From Mycobacteriaceae bacterium (GTDB taxonomy: Bacteria; Actinomycetota; Actinomycetes; Mycobacteriales; Mycobacteriaceae): a DNA stretch of 5,672 nt. Shown here one piece after another: positions 4,905-5,672 of this stretch. Position 1 is the first letter of the stretch. Every line of letters begins with the position of its first letter. The stretch lies in NCBI GenBank assembly GCA_013362555.1, contig JABFVX010000177.1:1-5672 (forward strand), in the 5' to 3' direction. The notes under the pieces are model-generated. The model ran no database searches, had not been told where the DNA came from, and saw only the letters and a list, made by a program, of their open reading frames with translations. Both the position numbers and the translations under genes were made by a program.

Positions 4905-5672
4905 CTACGCCCCGAGGAGGCTTCGCACCTCGGCGCGGAGGGTGTGCAGCGCCGCCGTGGCGGCGGTGCGGCGGGGGGCGAGCTCCTCCGGATCGGATAC
5001 CGGCGTGGCGATTTCGAGGTAGGCCTTCAGCTTCGGCTCGGTTCCCGAGGGACGAATGACGACGCGGGTAGCATCGCCGCGCAGGACAACGGCGTCGGTG
5101 CGCATCGGCCCGCGCCGCCCGGCGAGGTCGTCGACCTCGATCGGGGCGCCCGCCAGTTCGCGAGGCGGGGCAGCGCGCAGGCGCGCCATCATCGCCTGGA
5201 TCTCCGCGAGGTCGTCGACGCGAATGGCGAGCTGATCGGTGACGTGCAGGCCGCATTCCACCGCGTAGCCGTCGAGGACGTCGAGCAGGGTCCGCCCCTG
5301 TCCGCCGAGGCGGGCGACCATGTGCGCCGCCAGCACGGCCGCGGATATCCCGTCTTTGTCGCGCACCGCGTCCGGGTCGCAGCAGTATCCGATGGCCTCC
5401 TCGTAGGCGTAGACGAGCCTGCCGCCGGTGCCGTCGGCCGCGCGGGCGAGCCACTTGAACCCCGTCAGCGTCTCGGCGTACCGGACTCCGCGGGCAGGCG
5501 CGAGCTTGGACAGCAGCCGCGACGACACCACGGTGGCGGCCACGACGCTGTCGGCGGGATCCGCGGCCGCGGTGGCCATCACATAGTCGCCGAGCAGCGC
5601 GCCGAGCTCGTCGCCGCGCAGCATCCGCCAGCCGAGCGCGTCCGGGACCGCCACCGCGCAGCGGTCCGCGTC
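4905..5672 (-). CDS. pmmB: Phospho-sugar mutase, PGM2/PmmB-type, 5'-truncated by window edge
   Basis: The C-terminal 255 residues of an alpha-D-phosphohexomutase-superfamily enzyme, which interconverts sugar 1-phosphates with 5- or 6-phosphates in the cytoplasm. The frame is open to the edge and begins DADRCAVAVPD, the second half of the metal-binding DxDxDR loop, so the catalytic serine loop and the first two domains lie outside the window. Inside are GDELGALL at about 20-27, the sugar-binding motif AYEEAIGYCC at 89-98 followed by DKDGISAA at 105-112, and the C-terminal phosphate-binding loop RPSGTEPKLK at 207-216. EEAIGY with the following DKDG is typical of PGM2-like mutases, which include phosphopentomutases. 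The annotated name phosphomannomutase (PmmB) is conventional and may not reflect the true substrate. An internal GTG at 5654 is not the start. The stop at 4907-4905 is 7 nt from the palindromic element. By recalled synteny it accompanies deoD. Confidence 0.9.
   Translation of the reverse strand, partial: DADRCAVAVPDALGWRMLRGDELGALLGDYVMATAAADPADSVVAATVVSSRLLSKLAPARGVRYAETLTGFKWLARAADGTGGRLVYAYEEAIGYCCDPDAVRDKDGISAAVLAAHMVARLGGQGRTLLDVLDGYAVECGLHVTDQLAIRVDDLAEIQAMMARLRAAPPRELAGAPIEVDDLAGRRGPMRTDAVVLRGDATRVVIRPSGTEPKLKAYLEIATPVSDPEELAPRRTAATAALHTLRAEVRSLLGA

Noticed and set aside
5652..5654. GTG as the start of pmmB
   Set aside because: The frame continues upstream to the edge and encodes DADRCA, the metal-binding loop, so the GTG is an internal valine.
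1..5672. A new multi-gene system across the window
   Set aside because: The genes are known metabolic families plus one small membrane protein, with no nuclease, transposase, toxin-antitoxin or repeat-array signature; only the intergenic elements remain unexplained.

Overview
The window is high-GC DNA with actinobacterial codon usage and gene content. It most resembles a mycolic-acid actinomycete such as Nocardia or a relative. That assignment is an inference from the proteins and from recalled synteny with the Mycobacterium tuberculosis amiA1-amiB1-deoD-pmmB neighbourhood; no database was searched.

Layout, left to right. Positions 52-2443 (minus strand) hold two overlapping M20D-family metallo-amidohydrolase genes, amiB1 followed by amiA1, which are probably translationally coupled. 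A 160-nt spacer with nested inverted repeats separates them from deoD (2604-3386, minus), a trimeric-type purine nucleoside phosphorylase whose active-site residues are all visible. A 208-nt divergent region (3387-3594), partly AT-rich, leads into two plus-strand genes. These are a four-helix SPW-repeat membrane protein (3595-3960) and, beyond a strong 12-bp hairpin, a short crotonase-fold protein (4047-4751) that looks more like an enoyl-CoA delta-isomerase than a hydratase. Between this gene and the convergent pmmB fragment (4905 to the right edge, minus) lies a 125-bp palindromic element with perfect 24-bp arms. pmmB is cut by the window edge inside its metal-binding loop.

How the genes may work together: PNP releases ribose-1-phosphate and deoxyribose-1-phosphate. 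The pmmB product carries a PGM2-like sugar-binding motif and could convert these to the 5-phosphates, so deoD and pmmB plausibly form a nucleoside-salvage pair. The two M20D enzymes may act together on N-acyl or aminoacyl amides, as AbgA and AbgB do. The SPW and isomerase genes have no obvious link to either theme and sit between deoD and pmmB in the opposite orientation.

Three genes (amiB1, deoD, crotonase) have a TANNNT -10-like hexamer 6-7 nt before the start codon, as expected for leaderless mRNAs. I see no sign of a defence system, CRISPR array, complete mobile element, tRNA or rRNA. The most unexplained structure is the palindromic element at 4773-4897.
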